A stretch of 64,000 nt of DNA from an uncultured Kordiimonas sp. (GTDB lineage: Bacteria; Pseudomonadota; Alphaproteobacteria; Sphingomonadales; Kordiimonadaceae): contig CANMRM010000001.1 in NCBI GenBank assembly GCA_947500295.1, positions 558,001-622,000 on the forward strand, read 5' to 3'. A model generated the notes under the pieces. The model was not told the DNA's origin. It saw only the letters and a program-made list of their open reading frames with translations, and did no database searches. Of this stretch, positions 1 through 8,252 are shown in pieces (the first letter of the stretch is position 1; each line of letters opens with the position of its first letter). The translations under genes and the position numbers were made by a program.

Positions 1-959
1 GCCATGCCACGGAAGTCTTCGATCGACCTGTAGCCTTTTTGATCCATGAAGGCAGACAAGCCATCAATCATGTCATCGACGATGCGGAAACCATACAGCA
101 TGGCGGCTGTGCACACTTGCAGGGCATTTGCCCCCAGCGCGATAAACTCCGCAGCGTCCTTCCATGTTTCGATCCCGCCGATGGCGGAAATATCGATGCC
201 CTGGGTTTCCGTTGCCCGGGCAATTTCAGCCACCATATTGAGGGCAATGGGCTTTACCGCTGACCCGCAATAACCGCCGTGTGTGCCTTTGCCGTCAACG
301 ACTGGATCAGGTGCCATGGCGTCCAGATCCACGGACACGATCGAGTTTACTGTATTGATCAAAGACACAGCGTGTGCGCCACCGGTTTTGGCCGCTTCCG
401 CAGGCCACAGGATGTTGGTGATGTTAGGGGTCAGTTTGGTGAAAACCGGCACATCCACGGCTTCCCGCACCCAGCGGGTGGTTTGCTCGACCATTTCGGG
501 CACCTGGCCGATGGCACTGCCCATGCCGCGTTCGCACATGCCGTGCGGACAGCCAAGATTGAGTTCGATACCGTGCACACCGCTGTTTGCAATCTTGATG
601 GCAAGGTCTTTCCAGGCCTGCTCGTCAATCGGTGCCATCATGGAGCCGATGATCACCCGGTCTGGCCATTCTTTGCGGCAGGCTTCAATTTCCTTGAGGT
701 TTATGTCAAGAGGCCGGTCGGAAATCAGCTCAATGTTATTGATTCCAACGACGCCGCGTGCGCTGTTGTGGTGCACACCGTAGCGGCTGGACACATTCAC
801 AACCGGTGGGTCTTCGCCGAGTGTCTTCCAAACCACGCCGCCCCAGCCAGCTTCAAATGCGCGCACGACGTTGTAGTATTTGTCTGTTGGCGGCGCGGAT
901 GCGAGCCAGAAAGGATTGATGCTCTCAATACCGGCGATCGTGCATCTCAGGTCAGCCAT
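1..959 (-). CDS. preA: NAD-dependent dihydropyrimidine dehydrogenase subunit PreA (3' part beyond window)
   Basis: This is the FMN-binding dihydroorotate-dehydrogenase-like subunit that, with PreT, reduces uracil or thymine to the 5,6-dihydro form using NADH. About 319 residues are visible. The N-terminus reads MADLRCTIAGIESINPFWLA, followed by the barrel motifs GGVVWKTLGEDPP, NLGCPHGMCERGMG and FTKLTPNIT. The last visible residues are DQKGYRSIEDFRGM. The C-terminal ferredoxin-like 4Fe-4S domain expected of PreA lies outside the window. The ATG overlaps the end of preT by 8 bases, so the two are translationally coupled. Mammalian DPD has GMGLACGQ, with its catalytic cysteine, where this protein reads GMGSAIGQ. 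That cysteine position is therefore isoleucine here, and another residue must serve. Confidence 0.9.
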   Translation of the reverse strand, partial: MADLRCTIAGIESINPFWLASAPPTDKYYNVVRAFEAGWGGVVWKTLGEDPPVVNVSSRYGVHHNSARGVVGINNIELISDRPLDINLKEIEACRKEWPDRVIIGSMMAPIDEQAWKDLAIKIANSGVHGIELNLGCPHGMCERGMGSAIGQVPEMVEQTTRWVREAVDVPVFTKLTPNITNILWPAEAAKTGGAHAVSLINTVNSIVSVDLDAMAPDPVVDGKGTHGGYCGSAVKPIALNMVAEIARATETQGIDISAIGGIETWKDAAEFIALGANALQVCTAAMLYGFRIVDDMIDGLSAFMDQKGYRSIEDFRGM

Positions 960-2301
960 GGCCGCCTCCTTTTAGAAAATCATCGATGGCGTGCGCGGCC
1001 TGCTTGCCGTCTTCCACAGCCTGCACCGTCAGGTCGTCCCCCGACTTGATGCAATCGCCGCCCGCGAACACACCCTTGACGTTTGTGGAGAAGTCACGGG
1101 CCGCCCCCAATTTGCCGCCAGCAATCTCAAGCCCGGTCAAGGACGCGAGGTCAAGTTGCTGGCCTATCGCCTTCAGGACCATATCAGTAGTAATTTTGTA
1201 GGTCTCGCCGGTGCCCACAAGTTTGCCATTCATCACGCGGGTGCGTTCAAACTTCATGGCCTTGACGTGGGTGTCACCTTTGATGGATTGCGGCTTGGAC
1301 CACAACCGAACAGTGACGCCTGACCGGCGGGCAAGATCTATTTCATAGGTGGTTGCACTCATCGCGTCCTCGCCGCGGCGGTAGACGAGCGTAACGGTCT
1401 CGGCGCCGAGCTTAGATGCTTGCACTGCAGCATCGATCGCCGTGTTGCCGCCACCGATAACGATCACGTCTCTGCCCACCTCAAGCGATGCCTTGTTGTC
1501 GGTCTGTCGCAGGCGCTCGATGAAATCAATCGCGTCTTCAACACCGGGAAGATCTTCTTTGTCGAGTCCAAGTTTGTTGGTCTTGCCAAGGCCGATACCG
1601 ACAAAGACAGCGTCGTATTCCTTCCGCAGATTGGACAGGGAGACTTCGCTCCCCAGCCCTTTGCCATAGACGATTTCAATGCCACCGATTTCGAGCAGGA
1701 AATCGACTTCCCTTTGGGCAAAATTATCGACCATCTTGTAGGCCGCAAGGCCATATTCATTCAACCCGCCTGGTTTGGGTTTTGCTTCAAACACCGTCGT
1801 CTTGTGGCCGAGCATCGCCAGCCGGTGGGCGCAAGACAAGCCTGCGGGCCCAGCCCCGACAATGGCGATATGTTTGCCGGTATCCGGCCCGCGCGTGAAC
1901 GGGTGTGGGCCGTTTTCCGCCATGAGATGGTCAACAGCGAACCGCTGTAGCAGGCCGATTTCAACTGGCGCTTCCTCGCCGTGATTGCGGACGCAGGCCT
2001 GCTCACACAATACTTCGGTCGGGCAGGCGCGGGCGCAGGTCCCCCCCATGATGTTCTCGCTCAGGATCGTGCGCGCTGCACCGTCAACATTGTCTGTTCG
2101 AATTTGGTGGATGAAGGTCGGTATATCGATACCTGTCGGGCAGGCCTGAACACACGGCGCGTCATAGCAATAGATGCAATGCTCCGCGGCCGCGATCGCC
2201 TTGATAGAGGTCAGCGGTTTGTGAAGATCACCAAAGCGTGCTTCAATGTCGTCCGCTGACGCACCGACACACGGTGGTGAATGATCAATACCATCCGGCA
2301 T
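952..2301 (-). CDS. preT: NAD-dependent dihydropyrimidine dehydrogenase subunit PreT
   Basis: This 449-residue flavoprotein passes electrons from NADH through FAD and Fe-S clusters to PreA. It resembles the glutamate synthase small subunit and the N-terminal half of eukaryotic DPD. The cysteine clusters CIYCYDAPCVQACPTGID (about residues 43-60) and GGTCARACPTEVLCEQACVRN (about 87-107) would bind two 4Fe-4S clusters. FAD sits on GAGPAGLSCAHRLAMLGH, and the second dinucleotide fold is VIGGGNTAIDAA. The start follows AAGGGAG at good spacing. It is the first gene of a preT-preA operon, and a palindrome overlaps its likely -35 element. Downstream hydantoinase and beta-ureidopropionase genes would be expected beyond the left edge. 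Confidence 0.93.
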   Translation of the reverse strand: MPDGIDHSPPCVGASADDIEARFGDLHKPLTSIKAIAAAEHCIYCYDAPCVQACPTGIDIPTFIHQIRTDNVDGAARTILSENIMGGTCARACPTEVLCEQACVRNHGEEAPVEIGLLQRFAVDHLMAENGPHPFTRGPDTGKHIAIVGAGPAGLSCAHRLAMLGHKTTVFEAKPKPGGLNEYGLAAYKMVDNFAQREVDFLLEIGGIEIVYGKGLGSEVSLSNLRKEYDAVFVGIGLGKTNKLGLDKEDLPGVEDAIDFIERLRQTDNKASLEVGRDVIVIGGGNTAIDAAVQASKLGAETVTLVYRRGEDAMSATTYEIDLARRSGVTVRLWSKPQSIKGDTHVKAMKFERTRVMNGKLVGTGETYKITTDMVLKAIGQQLDLASLTGLEIAGGKLGAARDFSTNVKGVFAGGDCIKSGDDLTVQAVEDGKQAAHAIDDFLKGGGHG

Positions 2302-2328
2302 ACCCGCTCCCTTTTTCCAATCCCGTCA

Positions 2329-2360
2329 AGAGCTTATCAATTCCTGACTATTTAGTCAAG
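2329..2360 (-). promoter_or_regulatory. Candidate preT promoter with overlapping palindrome
   Basis: TGACTATTTAGTCA at 2345-2358 is a 6-base perfect inverted repeat around two bases. On the minus strand the same bases give a TTGACT -35-like hexamer, and TAAGCT lies 17 bases downstream as a weak -10. The overlap fits repression of preTA by a dimeric regulator such as a GntR-type protein. No such regulator gene is in the window. This is inferred from base pattern only. Confidence 0.4.
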
Positions 2361-2463
2361 AATCTAACAAAACCACACTAAATGCTGTAATTTTCTTGTC
2401 ACTCCCTGATCAGAACCGCAATATTACACCATAATTGTGTCGTTGGCTTTGCAGGGGGTTCAT

Positions 2464-4035
2464 ATGGATGTTTTTCGGGGAACGTGGTTTGTCGCATTGG
2501 GGCTGGCGCTTTCCAGCTGCAGCGATCAACCGGAAAAGCCAGTTGAGCCCTTTGAGTTCGGTGAAGCAACGATTGCAGAAGTGCAAGCGGCGGTCACATC
2601 CGGTGACATGACATGTCGCCAGATCGTGGAGGGCTATCTTGCGCGAATTGAAATGTATGACAAGCCCACAGGTCTTAATGCGATAACGGAAACCAATGCC
2701 CGTGCACTTGCCCGCGCCGATGAAATTGACAGCTTGCTGGCTGCAGGCGATGAGGTAGGGCCATTGTTCTGTGCGCCGCTGCTGGTCAAGGATAACTTTG
2801 ATACCTATGACATGCGCACAACCGGCGGCTCCATAGCCCTGAAAGACAGTGTGCCGCCTGATGACGCCTTCATGGTCCGCAAGCTTCGGGAGGCGGGTGC
2901 CATCATACTCGCCAAAACCAACATGGCGGAGTGGGCCTTTAGTCCGCGCCAAACCGTCAGCTCCTCCTATGGAACCACCGCCAATGCTTACGACCTGACA
3001 CGTTCGCCTGCCGGTTCAAGCGGGGGCACGGCATCTGGCGTGGCTGCAAGTTTTGGCGTTGCCGGCATGGGAACCGACACGGGCAATTCCATTCGCGGGC
3101 CTTCGTCGCACGCCGCCTTGTTCGGGATCCGATCCACCATTGGCCTGACCTCCCGGGACGGCGTTATTCCGCTCTCGTTCGACTGGGATATTGCTGGTCC
3201 GATGACCCGAACAGTGGAAGACGGCGCACGGATATTTGATGTCGTCGCAGGTTATGATCCGGCTGATCCGTTTACTGAACTTGGGCGCGGTAAGCGTGAG
3301 CCCGACTACACAGCGTTTCTACAGGCGGACGGCTTCAAGGGCGCGCGCATCGGTGTTTTGCGTGCCCTGGTCGATACCGAAGACGCGGACCCCGAAGTGA
3401 CAGCGGTGTTTAATCGTGCACTGGCAGAACTTGAGGCGGCAGGCGCTGTTGTCGTTGACCCGTTTGTTGTCGAGAACTTCTCGGACCACCTGGATGCTGA
3501 CGTGTTTTGTGTGCGCTTCCGGTATGACATGCAGCAATACCTGGCCTCGCTCGGAGAAAACGCCCCGATCAAGGATGTGATGGAGGTGTATGAAAACGGA
3601 GACTATTCACCTTACATCAAAGACGGGCTGGAGTTTTTCGGCGGGCGTCCGCTGGGGCAACATCCGACTGAGCAGGACCCACCGTGCCTTGACTACCCGG
3701 ACCATCCGGCGCGGAAAGCGTATCTTGATGACGTGGTTCGCGCGATGGACGAGGCGCGGGTTGATGCCGTTGTATACCCGAGCTGGACCAACCCGCCAGC
3801 ACCGCTCGCGACCGCCATCGATGACTATAAAGGGGACAACAGCCAGCTGGTTGCGCCGGCAACAGGGTTGCCGGCTGTTACCGTGCCAATGGGCTACAGT
3901 CGCGGAAACTTGCCCGCAGGGCTGCAAATTCTCGGTCGGCCCTATTCAGAAGGGATATTGATCACGTTCGCTTACGCTTACGAGCAGGCAACAAACCACC
4001 GGCGACCACCAGAGCGCTACGCTGGGGAACATTGA
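2464..4035 (+). CDS. Amidase-signature lipoprotein
   Basis: This 523-residue amidase-signature family hydrolase cleaves an amide bond; the substrate is unknown. The Ser-cisSer-Lys triad can be placed: Lys in LLVKDNFDT (about 109), cis-Ser in AGSSGGTASG (about 185) and nucleophile Ser in TDTGNSIRGP (about 209). The ATG at 2464 follows AGGGGGTT. It gives a short signal ending in LSSC with Cys19 as the lipobox cysteine, so the enzyme is probably a periplasmic lipoprotein; an upstream GTG at 2437 is less likely. The family includes aryl amidases and peptide amidases, and nothing nearby fixes the substrate. A link with the neighbouring pyrimidine genes is possible but unproven. It meets the DUF1971 gene end to end. 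Confidence 0.85.
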   Translation: MDVFRGTWFVALGLALSSCSDQPEKPVEPFEFGEATIAEVQAAVTSGDMTCRQIVEGYLARIEMYDKPTGLNAITETNARALARADEIDSLLAAGDEVGPLFCAPLLVKDNFDTYDMRTTGGSIALKDSVPPDDAFMVRKLREAGAIILAKTNMAEWAFSPRQTVSSSYGTTANAYDLTRSPAGSSGGTASGVAASFGVAGMGTDTGNSIRGPSSHAALFGIRSTIGLTSRDGVIPLSFDWDIAGPMTRTVEDGARIFDVVAGYDPADPFTELGRGKREPDYTAFLQADGFKGARIGVLRALVDTEDADPEVTAVFNRALAELEAAGAVVVDPFVVENFSDHLDADVFCVRFRYDMQQYLASLGENAPIKDVMEVYENGDYSPYIKDGLEFFGGRPLGQHPTEQDPPCLDYPDHPARKAYLDDVVRAMDEARVDAVVYPSWTNPPAPLATAIDDYKGDNSQLVAPATGLPAVTVPMGYSRGNLPAGLQILGRPYSEGILITFAYAYEQATNHRRPPERYAGEH

Positions 4036-4320
4036 TTAGCGCCAGAATTCCACAAAAAATCGCACGGGCCCCATCGGTGTAACATGGTGCAATTCTCCAG
4101 GTTTCACCACGCCTGGTGTGTCCCGTGTCAGCTCCTGCTGCAGGTTCCGGCCCGGGATGGTATATCGTAGTTTCCCGCTTTCAACCTGTATCAGGCCCCA
4201 TACGCCCGCTTTGGTGTGGTGATCCGCCAGCAAGGCTTTAGGGACAGTTTGTTCTGTGAAAACCGGCGTGCGATTATAGGGCGACAGCCCTTCCGGAATA
4301 TGTGTGTAGTCCGCGGTCAT
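4036..4320 (-). CDS. DUF1971 (YeaR/TehB-like cupin) protein
   Basis: This 94-residue protein carries the DUF1971 fold, a small cupin-like domain seen in YeaR and at the N-terminus of some TehB proteins. Recognisable segments are LSPYNRTPVFTEQTVPKALL, HHTKAGVWGLIQVESGKLRY, and HHVTPMGPVRFFVEFW at the end. E. coli yeaR responds to nitrate and nitric oxide, which fits its place here as the last gene of an NO-type operon after the alternative oxidase and truncated haemoglobin genes. Only one base separates it from the haemoglobin stop codon. Its biochemical role is not known. Confidence 0.8.
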   Translation of the reverse strand: MTADYTHIPEGLSPYNRTPVFTEQTVPKALLADHHTKAGVWGLIQVESGKLRYTIPGRNLQQELTRDTPGVVKPGELHHVTPMGPVRFFVEFWR

Positions 4321-4321
4321 A

Positions 4322-4714
4322 TCACGCTACCCGGTTCTCAAGTCCAGGCAGACCGAACATGCCAAGCTGCAGGCTGCGGGCAATCAGGTGAGACTTTTCA
4401 ACAAACACATCTGCAATATCCGCCGGGCATTGCTCTCTGACGGTGTCTTCAAACAGACCAAGCCATACAGAAAAATGCCCGGGGGTCACGCCTTCAAGGG
4501 CCTGATGTTTGGGCATCGGCTGGCCTTTGTATCGACCGCTGGTGTTCATCACCGATGACCAGAAATTGACCATGGTTGCAAGATGCGGCTCCCAGTCCGT
4601 GATGACAGAGTTGAAAACAGGCGCCAACACCGGGTGTGTGCGTACACGGTCATAAAAATTGTGGACAACCGTTTTTATCAATTCATCTGAAACCGGTGTT
4701 TCCAGTCGGGTCAT
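4322..4714 (-). CDS. Group III truncated haemoglobin
   Basis: This 130-residue haem protein of the group III (P) truncated globins is proposed to bind or detoxify NO, peroxynitrite or oxygen under low oxygen. Visible hallmarks are the B-helix aromatic pair in VVHNFYDRVRTHPVL, the YKGQPMPKH segment, and a likely proximal histidine in TPGHFSVWLGLF (about residue 80). Length is normal for the group. Its Shine-Dalgarno sequence AGGAGG overlaps the stop region of the upstream alternative oxidase gene, which indicates tight coupling. The position behind an NsrR site supports an NO-related role. Confidence 0.9.
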   Translation of the reverse strand: MTRLETPVSDELIKTVVHNFYDRVRTHPVLAPVFNSVITDWEPHLATMVNFWSSVMNTSGRYKGQPMPKHQALEGVTPGHFSVWLGLFEDTVREQCPADIADVFVEKSHLIARSLQLGMFGLPGLENRVA

Positions 4715-4723
4715 AATTGCCTC

Positions 4724-5425
4724 CTATTCGGCTGCCACATGTCGAGGCCCGCCGGGTTCCAGCCCAGCGTTGATTGCATTGGCAAAGCCGTGATTTCGGT
4801 CCCGATGACCGGCTTCATCTTCGCGCACCACAAGCACAACATCTCTCAGCCGGGCGTTTGCAGGCAAATTCCAATAGTCGATAGCGATCTGCGGAGCGGC
4901 TACGTTTTCCAGTCTGCCGGCATCGATTTCCTCCAGATAGTTGGTGTAGCTGGTCACGGCTTCTTCTTCAAAATAGCCAACAACCCGGTGTGCTGTCCTT
5001 GAAGAAAACAGATACAGGAAGAAGTAGACGTTATAGAAAATCAGTTGCACCGTCATGATCAGCATGCGTTCAAACACAGTTGGCTTGGCCACCTGGATAA
5101 AAGTCATCAAATGCATGCGTTCGTTGTCGGCTTCTTCAAGCAGTTCGGCAATCCAGCCCTGATCGTCCCGAATGTGCCTTAGCGCTCTGAGGTGTTGCAA
5201 CAACCCGCCCACCATGCCGGGCACGGCAGCAACAGTTTCCAGCACAACCGCGCGGTGGCCATACCGTTTGCGGAAAAAACGGTCAGCGAAGAAACGCAAC
5301 AGTTTCACGAACCCAAGCGCAAAGCGGTCGCTGAATCCGGTGGGTGTGTAATGGTCGCCTTCCGAAACCGGCAGGGCGTGCGCCTGGGGCTCGGGGGAGA
5401 TGGTTTTTGGCGTCTGCTGTGTCAT
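4724..5425 (-). CDS. aox: Cyanide-insensitive alternative oxidase
   Basis: This is a di-iron ubiquinol oxidase of 233 residues that reduces oxygen to water without pumping protons. All four family motifs are present: [10 protein letters not shown] (Glu63), EEADNERMH (Glu102 and His105), the EEEA helix (around 153-156) and [12 protein letters not shown] (Glu204, His207). A hydrophobic stretch at about 121-142 fits the interfacial membrane helices. It is the first gene of the three-gene operon aox, truncated haemoglobin, DUF1971. AAGGAGG precedes the start. An NsrR-type palindrome lies about 46-62 bases upstream. Alternative oxidases are far less sensitive to NO than haem-copper oxidases, which explains the pairing; in Vibrio fischeri aox is known to be under NsrR control. 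Confidence 0.95.
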   Translation of the reverse strand: MTQQTPKTISPEPQAHALPVSEGDHYTPTGFSDRFALGFVKLLRFFADRFFRKRYGHRAVVLETVAAVPGMVGGLLQHLRALRHIRDDQGWIAELLEEADNERMHLMTFIQVAKPTVFERMLIMTVQLIFYNVYFFLYLFSSRTAHRVVGYFEEEAVTSYTNYLEEIDAGRLENVAAPQIAIDYWNLPANARLRDVVLVVREDEAGHRDRNHGFANAINAGLEPGGPRHVAAE

Positions 5426-5470
5426 GGGTGCCTCCTTGTGAACAGCTTTGAAGTCCGCCGACTTTTAAAC

Positions 5471-5487
5471 ATGTATTTTCAATGCAT
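5471..5487. promoter_or_regulatory. NsrR-type operator between aox and nsrR
   Basis: ATGTATTTTCAATGCAT has half-sites ATGTATT and AATGCAT separated by TTC. It closely matches known NsrR sites of the ATGYATTT-n-AAATRCAT kind. It sits between the divergent aox operon (start 5425) and the Rrf2/NsrR gene (start 5554), in an AT-rich stretch suitable for both promoters. Control of both directions, including autoregulation, is inferred. Confidence 0.75.
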
Positions 5488-5553
5488 CATATATGAGCCC
5501 CCTTGCATAAAAGCAATAAAAAAAATATATCTTTTAGCAAGGAGAAGGAATTC

Positions 5554-5988
5554 ATGCGTTTTACTCGCTATACCGACTATGCGCTTCGAGTACTGATGTA
5601 TCTGGGCCGCAAGGGCGATGATCTCTCAACGATCAAAGAGATCGCATCACGCTACGGCATCTCGGAAAACCACCTGATGAAGGTGGTTCATCAGCTCGGG
5701 CGCCATGGATACATTACGACAATCAGGGGCAGACAGGGAGGCCTGCGGCTAGCCGCCGCGCCTGACGCCATCAATATAGGAGAGGTGGTTAGAGCCACCG
5801 AGGATGACCTGCGGATTGTCGAATGTTTTGATAGTCAGGCAAACACGTGCCCCATCGCAGGTGTTTGCGGCCTGGCGGGCATGTTTGATGAAGCGCTCGC
5901 CGCTTTTCTGGCGGTGCTTGACAGGAAAACGCTGGCAGACGTTCTGGGCAAAAGCCCGGGCCTTGGAAAAGTTCTAGAGCTGGTTTAG
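5554..5988 (+). CDS. nsrR: NsrR-type Rrf2 family NO-sensing repressor
   Basis: This 144-residue Rrf2 protein starts MRFTRYTDYALRVLMYLG, typical of NsrR. The winged helix is in the first 65 residues (ISENHLMKVVHQLGRHGYI). The cluster ligands are Cys91, Cys99 and Cys105 in CFDSQANTCPIAGVC, close to the spacing of known NsrR proteins. The [Fe-S] cluster is expected to be lost or nitrosylated by NO, releasing repression. The ATG at 5554 follows AAGGAG; an upstream in-frame ATG at 5503 has no such site and would add residues of odd composition. It is divergent from the aox operon and shares the operator with it. Its 3' end overlaps the ankyrin gene by 4 bases on the other strand. Confidence 0.88.
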   Translation: MRFTRYTDYALRVLMYLGRKGDDLSTIKEIASRYGISENHLMKVVHQLGRHGYITTIRGRQGGLRLAAAPDAINIGEVVRATEDDLRIVECFDSQANTCPIAGVCGLAGMFDEALAAFLAVLDRKTLADVLGKSPGLGKVLELV

Positions 5989-7124
5989 GTGTCGACTTCT
6001 GCACCCATTTTCTGCAGCAATTCATTGTTTTGCAACTGACGGGCAAAGTCGATGGCTGAAAAACCGAACTTGTTTTTGATTGCAGCGTCAGCGCCCAGGT
6101 CCAGCAGTGCTTCAACGGTTGCCATTTTGCTTTCGCTCAGGGCCCATATCATGGGTGTGCCGCCATCCCGGCCCTGCGGATCAAGTGAGGCTCCGGCTTG
6201 GGCTAGTAGTCGAACTATCCCGGCGTTTCCGCTTAGCGCTGCCATATGCATGGGTGTCAGGTGAAGCGCGCTCGCATTTGACCTGCGGTTGGCGTCCACT
6301 TCCAGCGACAAAAGATACTGAACAACATCTGTTTTTCCGTCCCGTGCGGCTTCCATCAACGGCGAAAAGCCAATTTCATCTGCAGCATCCGGTGACGCGC
6401 CAGCTTCCACGAGCCGTTTTACCAGCGCCGCGTTGCCGGTTCTTGCGGCAAGGCCAAGAACGGGCCTTCCTGTAAAGTCGGTCGCCGAGGGCGATGCACC
6501 GAGCGCAAGCGCGTCTTCAAGCGCGTCGAGGTTTTCGGAGTTGATGGCCTCGATCAAAAGTGCGGTGTCCGGTGATGGCAGCGGAATATCCGCCAGCCGG
6601 GCCATCAGGCTGACAAAGGTCTGGTGACCGCGCCGCATGGCGATCTCACGCGGGTTGCCGTGGCCGACCTGTTCTGTGTCGGCGCCAGCCTTCAGCAGAC
6701 GTTCTGCGATGTCTGTGTAACCGTAGTAAGCAGCCCAGTTGATGGCGGGATCACCGTTGGCGTCTGCTAGATTAACGTCCGCATCATTTTCAAGAAGCAG
6801 GTTGACGATCTGTGGCTCCTTGTAGCCGACAGCCATCATTAGCGGTGTTGCACCGATGTTTTGTTCGTTGACAAAATTGACGTCGGCACCGGCAGCGACA
6901 AGAAGCCTGCATGCGTCCAGCGATTGTTTGCGTACCGCCTCAAACAGTGCGCTTGAGCCAGCTTCATTAATGGCATTTGCGTCTGCACCCGCTTCCAGTG
7001 CATTGCGGAGTGACGTAACATCCGTGCGTTCAATGGCAGCAAACAGATCGCCAGTGTCTTGTGCGTGGGTGGCTTGAAAAACAAAGCCGCAGACGGCGAA
7101 CATCATGATAAGTGCGTTACGCAT
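5985..7124 (-). CDS. Secreted ankyrin-repeat protein (long)
   Basis: The protein has 379 residues. An N-terminal signal peptide (MRNALIMMFAVCGFVFQATHA) is followed by about ten ankyrin repeats filling the rest of the chain, with repeats such as GSSALFEAVRKQSLDACRLL and NGDPAINWAAYYGYTDIAERL. Ankyrin repeats bind other proteins, and a periplasmic place is predicted. No enzyme domain is present. It is transcribed alone between nsrR and the ABC cluster. A second, shorter secreted ankyrin protein is found at 49.8-50.3 kb beside RegBA. Some bacterial periplasmic ankyrin proteins support catalase or respiratory functions, but no role can be assigned here. Confidence 0.82.
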   Translation of the reverse strand: MRNALIMMFAVCGFVFQATHAQDTGDLFAAIERTDVTSLRNALEAGADANAINEAGSSALFEAVRKQSLDACRLLVAAGADVNFVNEQNIGATPLMMAVGYKEPQIVNLLLENDADVNLADANGDPAINWAAYYGYTDIAERLLKAGADTEQVGHGNPREIAMRRGHQTFVSLMARLADIPLPSPDTALLIEAINSENLDALEDALALGASPSATDFTGRPVLGLAARTGNAALVKRLVEAGASPDAADEIGFSPLMEAARDGKTDVVQYLLSLEVDANRRSNASALHLTPMHMAALSGNAGIVRLLAQAGASLDPQGRDGGTPMIWALSESKMATVEALLDLGADAAIKNKFGFSAIDFARQLQNNELLQKMGAEVDT

Positions 7125-7196
7125 GAGAACCTTCTCCCCAGGAGTTCAGATTTCTCTATGACCTGCTCTTTTGTAGCGCGCAAGGTAAGCGAAGGT

Positions 7197-8252
7197 TTAA
7201 TATCCGGTCATCTCCAGATAGCCGCGTGCGCTGTGGCTGCCAATTGTGGCTACAGGCCCCTCCCAGTAAGGGATGCTGGTATTCATCCAGCTGTTTGGGT
7301 TTAGTGCTGTGACCTCCAGATCAACTTCTTTTGATCGAACCTGCACACGCCAGTGTGTCGGAATACGCCGGTCTTCGATCTGATATGACGACAGGGGCGT
7401 GAGGGCAATGTCGCTCCGGTCCAGGGGTTCCAGTATGCCCTCTGGCGTAATCCAGCTGCCAGACCTGTAAACACCACCCGTCTCGTCGCGCAGCCCAAAG
7501 ACCATCAGGCGAGCGCCGGTATCGAACTTCAGTGAAAACCAGTCCCAACCGCGCTGGTTGTCAGCAAGTGGCTGACTACTCCATTCCCTGTCAAGCCATG
7601 CGTCTCCCGCAACTTTGAAAGTCTGGCCCCCGATTGACACGGTGCCCTCTACGTCGAGGAACGGCAGACTGAAATAATAGGAAGCCTGCCCTGCGTCCGA
7701 CTTGACACTGTATCCGTTCTGGCCGTGCCGTACCGCTGGCCCCTTTTGGGTCAGCTGGAGGGCGTAGGAAAAGTCGGTCGCAGCGGCCGACAACAAATAG
7801 TGTCCTTCCGCTCCGTCGCTGGCAAACTGCCAATCATCGATCCATGCGCTTGTTGGTTCTGCGGTCGCTCCCGCCTGACCGGTGCCGCCGCGCGCCAGCT
7901 TTTCAGCATGGAGATGCTGTGTGCTGGTGGTGACTGCGGCGTGGCCCATCCAAAACTCGCTAGAGGACCATCCCTGTAGTGAGATACCCGGCTTTGTTGC
8001 CTGGCGGAACAGGGTCCATTGAAGGCCAAGTTCTGTGCCATCTTCTGCTTTCAGGTTCGCAGTGACGTACCACCATTCGATGCGGAAGTCCGGATGCGGC
8101 GCAAAGTCGTCCGGCAGGACTATTGGCTTGTTCGGTACCACGGTTGCAAAGTCTTTGGCGCTGCCCCCGAGGCCGGCAAAGCCTTGAGCGAATGCGGAAC
8201 TGGTTATCAGCAGGAAGGCGGACGCTGCCGCTAGGAGGATTTTAGTGCTCAT
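7197..8252 (-). CDS. AttH/CrtC-like secreted lipocalin-domain protein
   Basis: The product has 351 residues and a signal peptide (MSTKILLAAASAFLLITSSAFA). It resembles the AttH/CrtC group, whose tandem lipocalin-like domains are named after carotenoid 1,2-hydratase. Matching segments are PDFRIEWWYVTANLK, GLQWTLFRQA, GDAWLDREWSSQPL and GWDWFSLKFD. It is the last gene of an operon with an ABC ATPase and a fused permease, the arrangement seen in AttEFGH-like systems. It may therefore be the periplasmic partner or cargo of that transporter rather than a carotenoid enzyme; there are no carotenoid genes nearby. The ATG at 8252 overlaps the permease stop by 11 bases and places the signal peptide correctly. 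Confidence 0.8.
   Translation of the reverse strand: MSTKILLAAASAFLLITSSAFAQGFAGLGGSAKDFATVVPNKPIVLPDDFAPHPDFRIEWWYVTANLKAEDGTELGLQWTLFRQATKPGISLQGWSSSEFWMGHAAVTTSTQHLHAEKLARGGTGQAGATAEPTSAWIDDWQFASDGAEGHYLLSAAATDFSYALQLTQKGPAVRHGQNGYSVKSDAGQASYYFSLPFLDVEGTVSIGGQTFKVAGDAWLDREWSSQPLADNQRGWDWFSLKFDTGARLMVFGLRDETGGVYRSGSWITPEGILEPLDRSDIALTPLSSYQIEDRRIPTHWRVQVRSKEVDLEVTALNPNSWMNTSIPYWEGPVATIGSHSARGYLEMTGY

Noticed and set aside
279-1049. Plus-strand open frame of 256 codons
   Set aside because: It lies across preA and the end of preT on the other strand; the minus-strand reading has clear PreA motifs and this one has none.
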